Source: Nelumbo lutea (taxonomy: Eukaryota > Streptophyta > Magnoliopsida > Proteales > Nelumbonaceae). Taken from it: a stretch of DNA of 64,000 nt. Each line of letters begins with the position of its first letter. The stretch's first letter is position 1. The notes beneath the pieces were generated by a model. It did not search any database and had not been told where the DNA came from. It saw only the letters and a list, made by a program, of their open reading frames with translations. Positions 11,201 through 22,400 of this stretch are shown in pieces. The translations under genes and the position numbers were made by a program. Where the stretch lies: assembly GCA_022828595.1 (NCBI GenBank), contig JAKGHH010000004.1, positions 85,712,270-85,776,269 on the forward strand, written 5' to 3'.

Positions 11201-13911
11201 AGAGGAGATGGAACAGGAGAGCTCCAGGAATGGGACCGAGTCTATGACTACGCCTACTACAACGACCTGGGGAATCCTGACAAGGGTCCTGACTCCGCAC
11301 GTCCAGTCCTCGGAGGCTCCACACAGTACCCTTACCCACGCAGGGGAAGAACCGGCCGGAAACCCACACAGACAGGTTTCACATTAAGTCATCATCTTTT
11401 CTCAATTGTTAATGGAGTAGTCCAAAACGAATCAACCAACACTAACCATGCATATATCGATTGATTGACAGATCCCAAAACGGAAAGCAGATTGCCACTT
11501 CTGAGCCTGGACATTTACGTCCCAAGAGACGAACGTTTTGGTCACCTGAAGATGTCGGATTTCCTTGCCTATGCTCTGAAATCCCTCGTCCAATTCTTGC
11601 TCCCGGAGCTGAAAGCTTTTTGTGACAACACTCCCAATGAGTTCGACACCTTTCAAGATGTATTAGACCTCTACGAGGGAGGAATCCAGCTACCGAAAGG
11701 TGTACTAGACAGTGTCAAGGAAGCAATCCCCTTGGAGATGCTCAAGGAACTTGTTCGAACAGATGGTGAGCAACTCCTCAAATTCCCCATGCCTCAAGTG
11801 ATCCAAGGTACGTGACATGGAATTAACAGGCTAAAATTGATCTATTTGTCTAGTGGGTGGCACTGGCACAGTGGCTCTGTATTATTATGTTCATGAACCC
11901 TACCTGATGTTGTTTACATGGCATTACCGCACGCAGAGGATAAGTTTGCTTGGAGGACGGATGAAGAATTCGCCAGAGAAATGCTAGCTGGAGTGAACCC
12001 CGTTTCCATTCGCCGTCTTCAAGTAAATTACTGTTTCTAATGTTCTTATTTCTTTAACCCAGAATTAATTTCTTGATTTTCAGTCCTTTTTTTTCCTTTG
12101 TAATCAGCAACTAACCGGATTCTAATATGCAGGAGTTTCCCCCAGCAAGCAATCTTGACCCTAAATTGTATGGCAATCAGAACAGTTCAATAACCAAAGA
12201 ACATATAGAAAGCAACCTAAATGGGCTAACAGTCGATGAGGTATCATTAGCTTTTTTCTTCTTTTTTATTAAAACTTTTTGGTCGATAAGCTCCAACCTT
12301 GAGAAATGAGAAGGCAATCCTTCCCATGCGCGCCGTAGGTGATCATACAATTTCCCCAAAGTGGCGATTGAAAATATTGCTTTTGTTTTGTGTAGGCTCT
12401 GGAAAACGGCAAGCTATTCATACTGGATTATCATGATGCATTGATGCCATACCTGACACGGATAAACTCAACAACCACTAAAACCTATGCCACAAGAACT
12501 CTCCTCTTCCTCAAGGATGATGGGACCTTGCAACCGTTGGCAATTGAACTGAGTTTACCACACCCAGAAGGAGAGCAACACGGTGCAGTCAGTAAGGTCT
12601 TCACTCCAGCTGAACACGGCGTCCAGGGTTCAATTTGGCAGCTCGCCAAAGCTTACGCTGCTGTTAATGACTCCGGTTTTCATCAGCTCATCAGCCACTG
12701 GTAAAATTCTGCTGGTGAAAACTTTTAAGCGCTTTCAATCGGAGTAGGTTTCTTAACTCTCTTGCTATTTTGGTTGCAGGCTGAACACTCATGCAGCCAT
12801 CGAGCCATTTGTGATTGCAACAAACAGACAGTTGAGTGTGCTTCACCCCATCTACAAGCTCTTGCATCCTCACTTCCGGGACACAATGAACATAAATGCC
12901 TTGGCCCGGCAGATTCTCATCAATGCTGATGGGGTGCTGGAGAAGACCGTCTTTCCAGCAAAATTTGCCATGGAAATGTCTTCTGTGGTTTATAAGAGTT
13001 GGGTCTTCCCCGAGCAGGCACTCCCTGTAGATCTCATCAAGAGGTAAATAAATGACAAGCCTTTGTATTAGTAGGACTTTAGATGAAGCCTTCAATTTTT
13101 CATCTCCATGTAATGACAAGTGTTGCCTTTTGCTTCCTTCAGGGGAGTAGCAGTTCCAGACAACAACAGCCCCCATGGCCTTCGCCTTCTGATTGAGGAC
13201 TACCCTTATGCTGTCGATGGACTTGAAATCTGGTCTGCTATTGAAACATGGGTCCATGACTATTGCTCTTTCTATTACCCCAACGATGACTTGATCCAGG
13301 GAGACTCTGAACTCCAATCCTGGTGGTCAGAGCTGCGCAATGTGGGGCATGGTGACAAGAAGGACGAGCCATGGTGGCCCAAGATGCAGACACTTTCAGA
13401 ATTGACCCAAACATGTACTATCATCATATGGGTAGCCTCAGCCCTCCATGCGGCAGTCAATTTCGGACAGTACCCTTATGCAGGCTACCTCCCAAACCGT
13501 CCTACCATAAGCCGTCGCTTCATGCCGGAGCCAGGTACTCCCGAGTATGCTGAGCTTGAGTCCAACCCTGATACAGTCTACCTGAGAACAATTACAGCCC
13601 AGCTCCAGACTCTCCTTGGTGTTTCCCTCATAGAGATCTTGTCCAGGCATTCTTCTGATGAGGTCTATCTTGGGCAAAGAGACACTCCAGAATGGACAAC
13701 GGATGCAGCACCAGTAGAAGCATTTGAGAGATTCAGAGAGAAACTTGTGGAGATTGAGAACGGAATCATAGAGATGAACCTTGACAAACGGTTGAAGAAC
13801 AGAGTAGGGCCCGTCAAAGTACCATACACCTTGCTATTTCCGGACACCTCCAATGTGTATGGTGTTGGAGGGCTCACTGGCAGGGGAATTCCCAATAGCA
13901 TTTCAATTTAA
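8233..13911 (+). CDS. LOX: Linoleate 9-lipoxygenase (type 1 LOX), nine exons, intact
   Basis: It adds O2 to linoleic and linolenic acid; the Thr-Val pair and lack of a transit peptide predict a cytosolic 9-LOX. Exons: 8233-8485, 10208-10497, 11135-11375, 11472-11807, 11937-12022, 12133-12240, 12396-12700, 12780-13043, 13143-13911. All introns are GT-AG and every junction keeps frame, giving 883 residues (family about 860). An N-terminal PLAT domain (about 50-190) precedes the catalytic domain. Iron ligands are His539, His544, His730, Asn734 and terminal Ile883. Arg747 is the conserved substrate-pocket arginine. Ala582 predicts S stereochemistry. Thr596-Val597 is the 9-LOX pair where 13-LOX has Phe. 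The first in-frame ATG is 8233; the one at 8272 (MFHK) has a better -3 base and would give 870 residues. Intron 1 (1722 bp) carries hAT-like repeats. No stop or frameshift is seen. Confidence 0.95.
9291..9323. repeat. T-run followed by G-run in LOX intron 1
   Basis: A run of T followed by a G-rich run interrupted by one C. It lies in the first intron of the lipoxygenase gene and is prone to sequencing error. The open frames reading across it are artefacts. Confidence 0.8.
9385..10182. mobile_element. Nested hAT-like MITEs in LOX intron 1
   Basis: The outer pair of ends reads CAGGATGTAAGCGAGTC (9385) and GACTC/GAGTCAATTACACCCCG (to 10182), an imperfect inverted repeat of the hAT CAGGGGTGTAA type. 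Between them, at about 9595-10073, lies a second candidate starting TAGGGTTGTTTAATCG and ending GTTTCACCCTTA. The outer sequence resumes on both sides with gagtcaag-type words. No 8-bp duplication is convincing for either, so the boundaries are approximate. The right end stops 25 bases before the exon 2 acceptor. Confidence 0.45.
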
Positions 13912-13988
13912 AATTCATGACCTGGTTATCATAGTTCTGGAGAAGTTAATGACTTAATGTTTTCGGCTACCTAGCTGTATATTTCTCA

Positions 13989-13994
13989 AATAAA
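13989..13994 (+). terminator. Poly(A) signal of the LOX gene
   Basis: The hexamer AATAAA lies 78 bases after the lipoxygenase stop codon, a usual distance for a plant near-upstream element. The cleavage site is not visible. Confidence 0.5.
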
Positions 13995-13999
13995 AGGCC

Positions 14000-14177
14000 G
14001 TATTGAGGCCTCTCTGTATCCTTCTCTTTTCTGCATTTTCTAGTTATGTAGTGAAGGCAAATGTACGTACAGATACTAGATATTCAAAATTGTTTACTTG
14101 TTTTGCAAACAACCATAGGCTATGATGCTTGACAGTTCCAACCGGCAAATTTGTCACAAGGACTTCTTTCGACCCAA

Positions 14178-14222
<45 letters not shown>

Positions 14223-14623
14223 CTTAAATGAGACTAATGGAGGAAATGAATGAGATGAGTGATCTTCACCGGAGAAAAAGAAAATCACAAATTTGATAAC
14301 TGATGCATAAGCATATAAATTTAGACAAAAAGAGTGATAATTTGTGTATGGTTTCGACTTTGAAGATCACCCTAACTGGGGTGGCAACCCTGCCTATTAC
14401 ACCTTAGATTTCCACTTCCAGAATTCCCTTTTGAGTTGAATTCATTCGGTTCTATCTCTTCAGAGGTTGCAAAATCAACCAATCTTCTGAAATGCAGGTT
14501 TCTCATGGAGCCATGAATGGGGTTCATGTTAACTCCCAATCCATGAAAGTCTCTCTGAATCATCAAGCTCACAATGGAATTTAAAAAATAAAATAAAATA
14601 GCCACTGAGACGGGTCTAACCGC
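14000..14623. other. LOX 3' flank with (GA)n microsatellite
   Basis: A perfect GA repeat of about 19 units lies at 14180-14218. The rest shows no gene or repeat. The - strand open frame at 14372-14650 has no recognisable domain. Confidence 0.5.
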
Positions 14624-14640
14624 CAGTGTATGAAATAAAT

Positions 14641-14784
14641 AAAAGGTCATTACCCTATGTTAGTCTTAGTGATATGGGATCTTGAGTATGGTCTTAACCT
14701 TTGGAATTTTTTTTGCACAAAGTCGCCACCCTCATACTCAAATGCCAGCCTAAGATTTTACCATTATACCACTTAATGGCCCCT
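14641..14784 (-). mobile_element. tRNA-derived SINE with 17-bp TSD
   Basis: The insertion is bounded by 17-bp direct repeats cagYgtatgaaataaat at 14624-14640 and 14785-14801, with one mismatch. Read on the - strand it starts at 14784 with a tRNA-like head. An A box TGGTATAATGG fits TRGYNNARNGG exactly, and a weak B box containing TTTGAGTATG follows. The tail ends beside the A+T-rich duplication. Length (144 bp), Pol III boxes and long TSD together indicate a plant SINE. I do not recognise the family. Confidence 0.7.
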
Positions 14785-14801
14785 CAGCGTATGAAATAAA
14801 T

Positions 14802-16080
14802 TCCAAAGGGGAAAGGAAAAAAAAAAAAACCAAGACTGTAGAAATAACTAAACAAGTACACTCAAAATAAAAGATAATCAAATACATGCTTATAGTTCTA
14901 CTTGAGGCAGAGGCCGGATGCAGCCAAGAACAAGACTCTTTGATTAAAGAACAGCATGGAAAACTTGATATCATGTAAATAATAGCGTCATGGGCATATC
15001 CACTATCTCCACTGAAACCCAATCTTGTTCAATTGTGATTCAAGGTTCCATGATGGACACTGGCCGTGATGCTTGGTTTTGCTCAATTGCTCCTCTGGCC
15101 ATAAAGGCCCTACATGACTATGGGTCACACCCCGTGAAAACACTAATACCCAACTCAAAAGACCTCTGCCATTAAAGAGATTTAAAATGGTAAAGAGATT
15201 CTTCAATCCAAATCCAACAATTGTCCCATGTGAGTTCCTCATGAATCAGAAACGGATCGCGTTAAAAACTCTGTTAAGTTTTTATCCTTCCTTTTGGCTT
15301 CAAAATCAGAGAGACATGCTCTTTTGTGTTGGGATTATTGTAATATGAAAAAAATCTAGATCATATGGTTTTTATGTGTTTTTTAATAATCAATTCTTAA
15401 TGGAAACAGGTGGTCGTCTTTCTAAGAAGATAGTGAAGGAGCAGAACTCTGGTCAATTTACATGCTTAAAAATCAAGAATGGAGGGCTGCAGTTGTGTAT
15501 TCAGACTCGTTGAATACAATTTTGACTTGCAATGGTCCGAGGCTAGTACGTATTGGGCCAATAGTGTTATCCTGGATATGATTAGGGGAACTTTGTAAAA
15601 CTGTGAGGATGTAAAGTTTTGTATTTCTACAACTTATAATTATGCTGCTTATACTGTGCTCATAAAGCTAAAACATGAAATCCAGCATAATGAATCAGAC
15701 AATAAATTGTTTGTTTACCTATAAAAAAAGGCACCCAAAGCATAATAATGGAAAATTTGATCTAGTGCTAGAAAATCTCTATCGTTGGCCACATGGAGGG
15801 ATGGATCCTCGTCACAGGCAGAACCCCAAAATTTCTTAATGTTAAAAATTATGCCGAAGTGTTTCCCTTTTCCATGTAGAATGGAGATGCTGGACTACAA
15901 GCTACCACAAGAATAGAAGATGATGTGATCAACAGGTAAAATCTTCTTGGGCCGTCATCCGAACTGCTACACATGGCTTGTCTACATCTCGTTTGTTAGA
16001 TGACAAATCTAGCAATCCATTTCCAAGGCAGGAAAGTATCTGGTAATACATGAATTAAACTGATGGATGTCTAAGGGGTT
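14802..16080. other. Convergent intergenic spacer, no gene seen
   Basis: This region lies between the lipoxygenase 3' end and the 3' end of the FAP2-like gene. There is an A-run near 14817-14829 and no recognisable coding or repeat structure. The short open frames have no domain. Confidence 0.4.
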
Positions 16081-16100
16081 TTTTTTTTTTTTTTTTTTTT

Positions 16101-16272
16101 GAGGTTGGACCTTGGCGCAATGGTAGGGTTGCTACATTGCAACCTGGGGGACCAGAGTTCAAATATTGGAAACAGCCTCTCTGTATGTACAGACTACAGA
16201 GTATGGCAGCGTGCATTTGTCCCTCCCCAGACCCCACATTGGGGGAAGCCTCGTGCACTGGGCTGCCCTTTT
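16101..16272 (+). mobile_element. Au-family SINE
   Basis: The sequence has a tRNA-derived head with A box TGGCGCAATGG and a B-box-like GAGTTCAAAT. These are followed by the Au landmarks: GGAAACAGCCTCT, a CCCTCCCCAGACCCC block, and the end GTGCACTGGGCTGCCCTTTT. Au SINEs are widespread in angiosperms (established knowledge). A 22-base T run precedes it. It lies about 180 bp beyond the FAP2-like stop codon, in antisense to that gene, and may be within its 3' untranslated region. Target duplications are not clear. Confidence 0.85.
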
Positions 16273-16449
16273 ATGTCTAAACCTTTTTTTCCCTTACAGT
16301 CACTGTTAATAGCTTGCAGCAGTCCATTTTGCCAAGGCAAGAAAGGATCGATTAACTTAGATGGAGTAAAAGCTTCTTAATGCTACATATTTCCATGTCA
16401 GATAGAACTGCTAATGCCTTTACCAGTTTCCATCCTATGGCCAAATTAC

Positions 16450-19400
16450 CTAGTTCTGAAGGAGAGATGCCAAACTGAGTTCAACTTCTTCTTTGGCTTT
16501 TATGTCAAAAGGGTCTTCACCAATATAAAGATCTAAAATTGACCGGCACAGTAGTTTGCTCTGAATGCACCCAACATCATTTCCATCAACTGCGAGGACA
16601 ACAATGTATGAAATCAATTGATGTACATACAGCATTATGCCTAGGCAGGAAGAATTAGAAACTAGAACGATCTTGATCCATGCGAGAGTAAATATGAACT
16701 CGTGTTTGCTCAGGAGTTGTCTTACAGGAGAGCAAAAAATTATCTGATTTATCCTTCAAATAGTATGGATGTTTTATTTGGATAGCCAGAAGAAGATAGG
16801 TTATCTAATCTATTTTCCCAAACCTTTAAGATGTGCTTCGATAGACACTTACAATTTGACTCATTGACTGTACAAATGGAAAGGTTGAGATCTCCTTGGA
16901 GGAGGAAATAATAGTTGTAACAATTAGAAATGACCATATTGCTGCCTGTTATGATTGGTTTTCCATATTTTCCCTTAAAGAATGAGAGAATATACATGTA
17001 TTATCTACTTTCTCTGTAAATAAAAATATTCTAGTAGTGTATCATTCAGTTGAAGACAAATTTTGAGGATTGTAGTCTTTTTTGGGTTCCAATTTAGAGG
17101 GTTGTAGTTTGATTGCCGATACATGAACTCCCCTGTTTTTTAAGTGTTTCTGATGGCATATCTCTAAGGTTTCCAGTGTCTAACTTTTCTCCCCACCCCC
17201 TACCATTAGAGTCATGAACAGCACCAACTTGTTATAAGCTCTAAAAATGAATGTAAAGGGGCATTAGGTGGCCTTTGATAACAGCTTACGTGGCTGAAGT
17301 TGAAAAGCTTATTACTTTTGTCTTTTAGTGAATAAGATTTTAAGGAGGTTGGGAGCTCCTTAATAGTTGAAGCTGAAGTTGGGTAGGTTACTATACCTTT
17401 GAATATTTTATTATTTAATTATTTTATCCAAAGCAGGTCATTCAGTTTAGCAACTTCAGCTGTTATCAATCAGTCCCTTAATTTTTCCTGAACCCAGCTC
17501 AAAATTCTCGGTTGGGTTCTTTGGTCCCGGCTAAATTAAGAAGAATAAAAGGATCTAACCATGATTTGGCATGATAGATTTCTAGAGTGAAAAAGAAAGA
17601 TTTCTTACTTTTTGTGCATAATACATGGCCCTGTTCCTTTGACAGTTCTATGACTGATCCCCGTGGTATTTTATATTCATCCTTAAATAGGGAGGTGAAT
17701 CTGCAACAAAAACAATCACTTAGATTACAATCATGATGATTGATGCACTATAAGGAAAAATCCAGTAGATAAAATGTTTTCTTTACTAAACAAACAAATA
17801 TGAACAACTAGTTTCTCTGTTTCCTAAGAACACGTTGATAACTATAATATTGGGTAAAAGTATGACAAAGAGAGGTATGACCTAAAAGAGGATCAGTAAC
17901 AACTGACGTAAATGATGCATAAATGACTATACAGAAACAATTTCTGAAGCTTAATAGCCCAGTACGTACTACAGTAAGGTGTAGAGGAGAACCAAAAGGA
18001 GAAGAGCACCAGCAACAGACTTAAACGAAGTGATAGAAGTGTTTGGTAACAACAACAACAAGGGAAATTACTATAGTGATAGAAGTGATAGAACATGTTC
18101 AGAAAAATGCAATAGTTATGAACACGGCAATGCTCATACATCCTAAGCACTAAAAAACAGGCCAGTTTCTAATAAAGATATTACTTCCATTTACACATTC
18201 CCACCAAACAGTAGGGCTAAGGGAGACAAATAAACAAATAAATACCTCTGAAGTAATTCTTTGTTATCTGGTCCCCCAAATTTTTGAAGTCTACTTCCTA
18301 CAGATTCCTCAAAAGCACTGCGTACAGAACGAATACTTAGTCTTCCATAAACTATTTGAAGCCTAACAGTCATGCGTATATCCTTTTCAAGAACATCTTC
18401 AAGGAACTCTTTGTTTTGCTTCAATTCAGAGACAGAAAATTGCCCATATTTTTCACTCAGAGAGTTTTTCATGTCAGTATAATCAGCATAAACACCTGCA
18501 AACAAGATACATGGTTAGAGCTTCTGTTCTTACAAAGATTGAAAAATAAAAGATGAAAAAGAGTTAAAAAGAAATCATACAAGAAAAGTATTTAAAGAGA
18601 TGATAGGGGAAAGGAGGGTATGCCACTGTGACTTGTGTCACACAACGCACATGGATGCTAATGCTAGCCCCAAACAACACATGAGAAACACATTGTTAAA
18701 ATAAATTAAGAACACAGGTCTACTCATATTTTGTGTTTTGGGCTTGCATATCATGATATCATCTACATGTATTTAATGTATGTGGCATAACTAATGCATA
18801 TTGTCTCTTGGTGAAATTAACGAGTGCATTCAAGCTGTATCATGCAAGTAAAATCTCTTCTGGACTTGTAATATGTGCCATGTACCCTCAACAAAGTTTT
18901 TACCCCAATGACACTAGGTATCCACTTTGTATGTAAATCTTGGAGCATAGTGAGTTAGAATGGATCTTACACAAGACTTCAGTATTAAGTCAAACTTCTA
19001 GAAAGAAGATTAAGATTGAAGCAAAGCTTACAGGACACTAAGAGAAGAGTCAAAGATGATAAACCTTAAATGGTAATTGACAGGGTTTCAAAAACTATAA
19101 ATGAAAAGATAAAAAAAAAAGAAGGAACTCTGACATGAAGATCCCAAGCAGATAACATAAAAGGATTGATCATAAGATAAATCACTTCACCTCTAGAATA
19201 TTGATCACTCAGCCAATGCAGTACTTTGGATCTGTTAGAGTTAGCCAAATAAGGGTAGATTAGTCAACTCACCTTGGTTAAGTTATGAGCTTATGTGGCA
19301 GTCTTATTAGAGGTTTTCTGTCCCATACTTAGGTATGGGCAGTTTAGTACTTGTACATTTAATTAGAGCCTAATCACTATTAAGAGGTTGACTGACAGGG

Positions 19401-22400
19401 TTAAACTATCAGGTTCGACAGTTCTTTCATCTTCTTCTTCTTCTCCTCCTCTTCTTCTTCTCTTTCTCTTTCTTCTTCTCCTTACTGGTTCGGACTACTG
19501 TAGCAACAGTAGAAACATGGTATCAGAGCAAGGTTCGTGACCTGTTTCAATTCGTGACAACTTCAGTTCTCTCCTTTTCTTCTCTAGGCTGTCAATGGAG
19601 AAAAGTGGTTCATCTCAGGCCTGAAACATCTCAGCTCTTCTTTTTTTCTGGTGTGCAGAACCTCCTTTCCTAAGAAAACAACTTCAGCAGTGAATGGTTG
19701 GCTGAAGCTCTCAAACGAAGGTTGGTTATCTCTTCTCTTTGTGCTATTGGTATTTCTGGGTTGAAAATCTTCAAGAACTTGAGAGGACTGATCAGAACCT
19801 AAATAACTAGGTTGGTTGTTGCCCTGGTTCTTGAGAAAATTCTAAGAACAGGCTGTGTTTACAGTGACCAAATGGTGTAGGGGCTACTATAGGTGGCCAA
19901 ATGGTGCAAGGTGTAATGCAATGGTACTAGTTGAGTTCTTGTTGGTCTTGTGGTGCCCTCTTAAAAGCGTTAAAGCAGGTCTGTATTGTGTGTGACAGCT
20001 ATGGCTGTGTGGTGGTGCTTGTGATGCACAAACTCTGTTGAGTAGTTGTAAGAGATCTTGCATGTGGTTAGTAAGTGCTGAATTAATGTCGGTGTATGTG
20101 TTTTTTTGTGAAATCAGTAGTGGTGTAGATAAGAACAAAGGCGTGTGTATCTATTATTGTGTTTAGAGACTATTGTAGGTTCTGGAACATCAAACTCTTG
20201 ACAACAGCACTTAGTTGGTGATTGGGAAGTCAGATTAGAGGCAGCATTGAAAGAGTATCATGGCAGCAATGGGAGATGGCTGTAGTGATCAGAAACCTAG
20301 TGTGGTGGTTTCCTCTGACTATCTAGGTGTACAGATGACCTCAATTAAACTAAATGGTGAGAACTATGTTCCATGGGCCAAGTCGGTGGAAGTTTTTCTC
20401 AAGGCAAAGAGAAAAGTGAAGCATGAGAAAGAAGATAAACCACCGGCTGACTCTCCAGGGTTTGATGATTGAGAACAGGAGGATGCTCAAATCATGACAT
20501 GGCTATGGAACAGTATGAAACCCAAAATAAGTGCCAACTTCATGTTCTTAGATACAACTAAGGACATATGGGAACATGCCAAGAAGCTGTATTCTGGGCA
20601 AGATAATACTACAAGGGTATATCAGCTCTATCAAGAGTACTTTAGTTTGCAACAAGGAAATAAAACCCTAGAAGAGTACTATGCCAGTATGAAGAACCTC
20701 AGAAATGAACTCAATGTCTATCATCCTCTCACTCCAGATGTTAAGGTTCAGCAACAACAAAGGGAACAACTAGATGTCACAAGGTTCTTAGTGGGGTTGA
20801 AATCAGAGTATGTACCACTAAGGGCCCAAATATTGGGGGGCTCTACCCTTCCTACACTTGAGGAAGTGTTTGCTCGGCTTCGCAGGATTTCTTTGGGACA
20901 GACAGAGAATCCCACACAGTCTGATAGATCAGCTTTTGTGACAGTCAGAGGAGGTGGACGTGATACGAAAGGGGGTGGACATGCCTCCCGAGGAGGTCGT
21001 GGTGGTTCCATATTTGGTCGTGGCGGTGGTCGTGACTTAGGGGGAGGCCATGGCAAAGAAAAAGGCAGCTCTACAAGGAAGTGTACCCACTGTGGCAGGG
21101 AAGGACATTCGGTAAATTTTTGTTATGATTTCCATGGCCGCCCTCCCTCTAAATGGGCCAATCATGTTGTTGCTGGTGGGGTTGATGTCAATGATAATCA
21201 ACAGGCAGACCTAACTCCTTCCACATCTACATCTGTTTCCGGAAGGGAGATGGTGAGTGTACCGCGTGATGAGTATGAGCGGTTCCTTCAGTCCACTTCA
21301 CAGCACACTACTGCTACTCTTGCCCACTCAGGTATAGCTTGCCTGTCATCTAAAACCTCTCATTGGATTATTGACTCTGGAGCCTCTGATCACATGACTG
21401 GGTCTCCAAGTGTGTTCTCTTCTCTCTCTGAAACTTCCACATCTCAAACGGTTATCCTTGCCAATGGTTCCTCCTCTCCCATCTGTGGTGTTGGCAATGT
21501 TGACATGGCTTCTCTTTCTTTATCATCTATTCTGTATGTCCCTAAGTTTCCATTCAATCTTATGTCTGTTGGTAAATTAACCAAGACTCTTAACTGTTAT
21601 GTTACTTTTTTCCCTTCCTCTTGTGTTTTTCAGGATCTGAGGACGGGGAAGAAGATTGGTGGGGGGGCATGAAGCTGGTGGATTGTATTATCTTGACGGT
21701 GGTGGATCATCAGTTGCACTTCAAACTTCACTCACTCCTCTACAGTGGCATTGTCGACTGGGACATCCTTTTCTCAAGGCACTCAAGATACTAGTTCCGT
21801 CTTTGAGTCATTTGTCAATGTTACAATGTGAGTCGTGTCAGTTTGGGAAACATCGTCGTGTTTCCTTCAGTCCTAGAGTTGAAAGTCGTATGTTGAGTCC
21901 TTTTGCTTTGGTTCATTCAGATGTTTGGGGCCCGATCAAAATAGAGTCTTATAATAGTTACAAGTATTTTGTCACTTTTATTGATGATTGTTCAAGAATG
22001 ACATGGATTTATTTAATAAAAGATATGAGTGAATTATTTTCCATTTTTCAAAAATTCCATGCTGAAATACGTACACAATTTGGTGTTCCAATCAAAGTTC
22101 TTCGTTCAGATAATGGTCGTGAATATTTTCTTACTTCCTTTCAACAGTATTTAGAACAGCATGGCATCATTCATCAAACATCATGTGCATCCACTCCTCA
22201 ACAAAATGGGGTGGCTGAACGGAAGAACCATCATCTCCTTGAAACGGCTGGGTCTATTCTTCATCATATGAGTGTTCCTAAAAGGTTTTGGAGTGATGTT
22301 GTACTTACTGCGTGTTTCTTCATTAATCGGATGCCCTCCTTTAATCTTCATGGTCGGTCGCCCTTCTCTATCTTGTTCCCCACCTTGTCTCCTTTTCCAT

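Noticed and set aside
12691..13317. 208-residue - strand frame
   Set aside because: It is antisense to LOX exons 8 and 9, and the + strand matches lipoxygenase throughout.
16101..16180. tRNA gene
   Set aside because: The tRNA-like head continues into the diagnostic Au SINE body.
20748..21056. Proline-rich - strand frame of 102 residues
   Set aside because: It is the antisense of the glycine/arginine-rich part of the copia gag.
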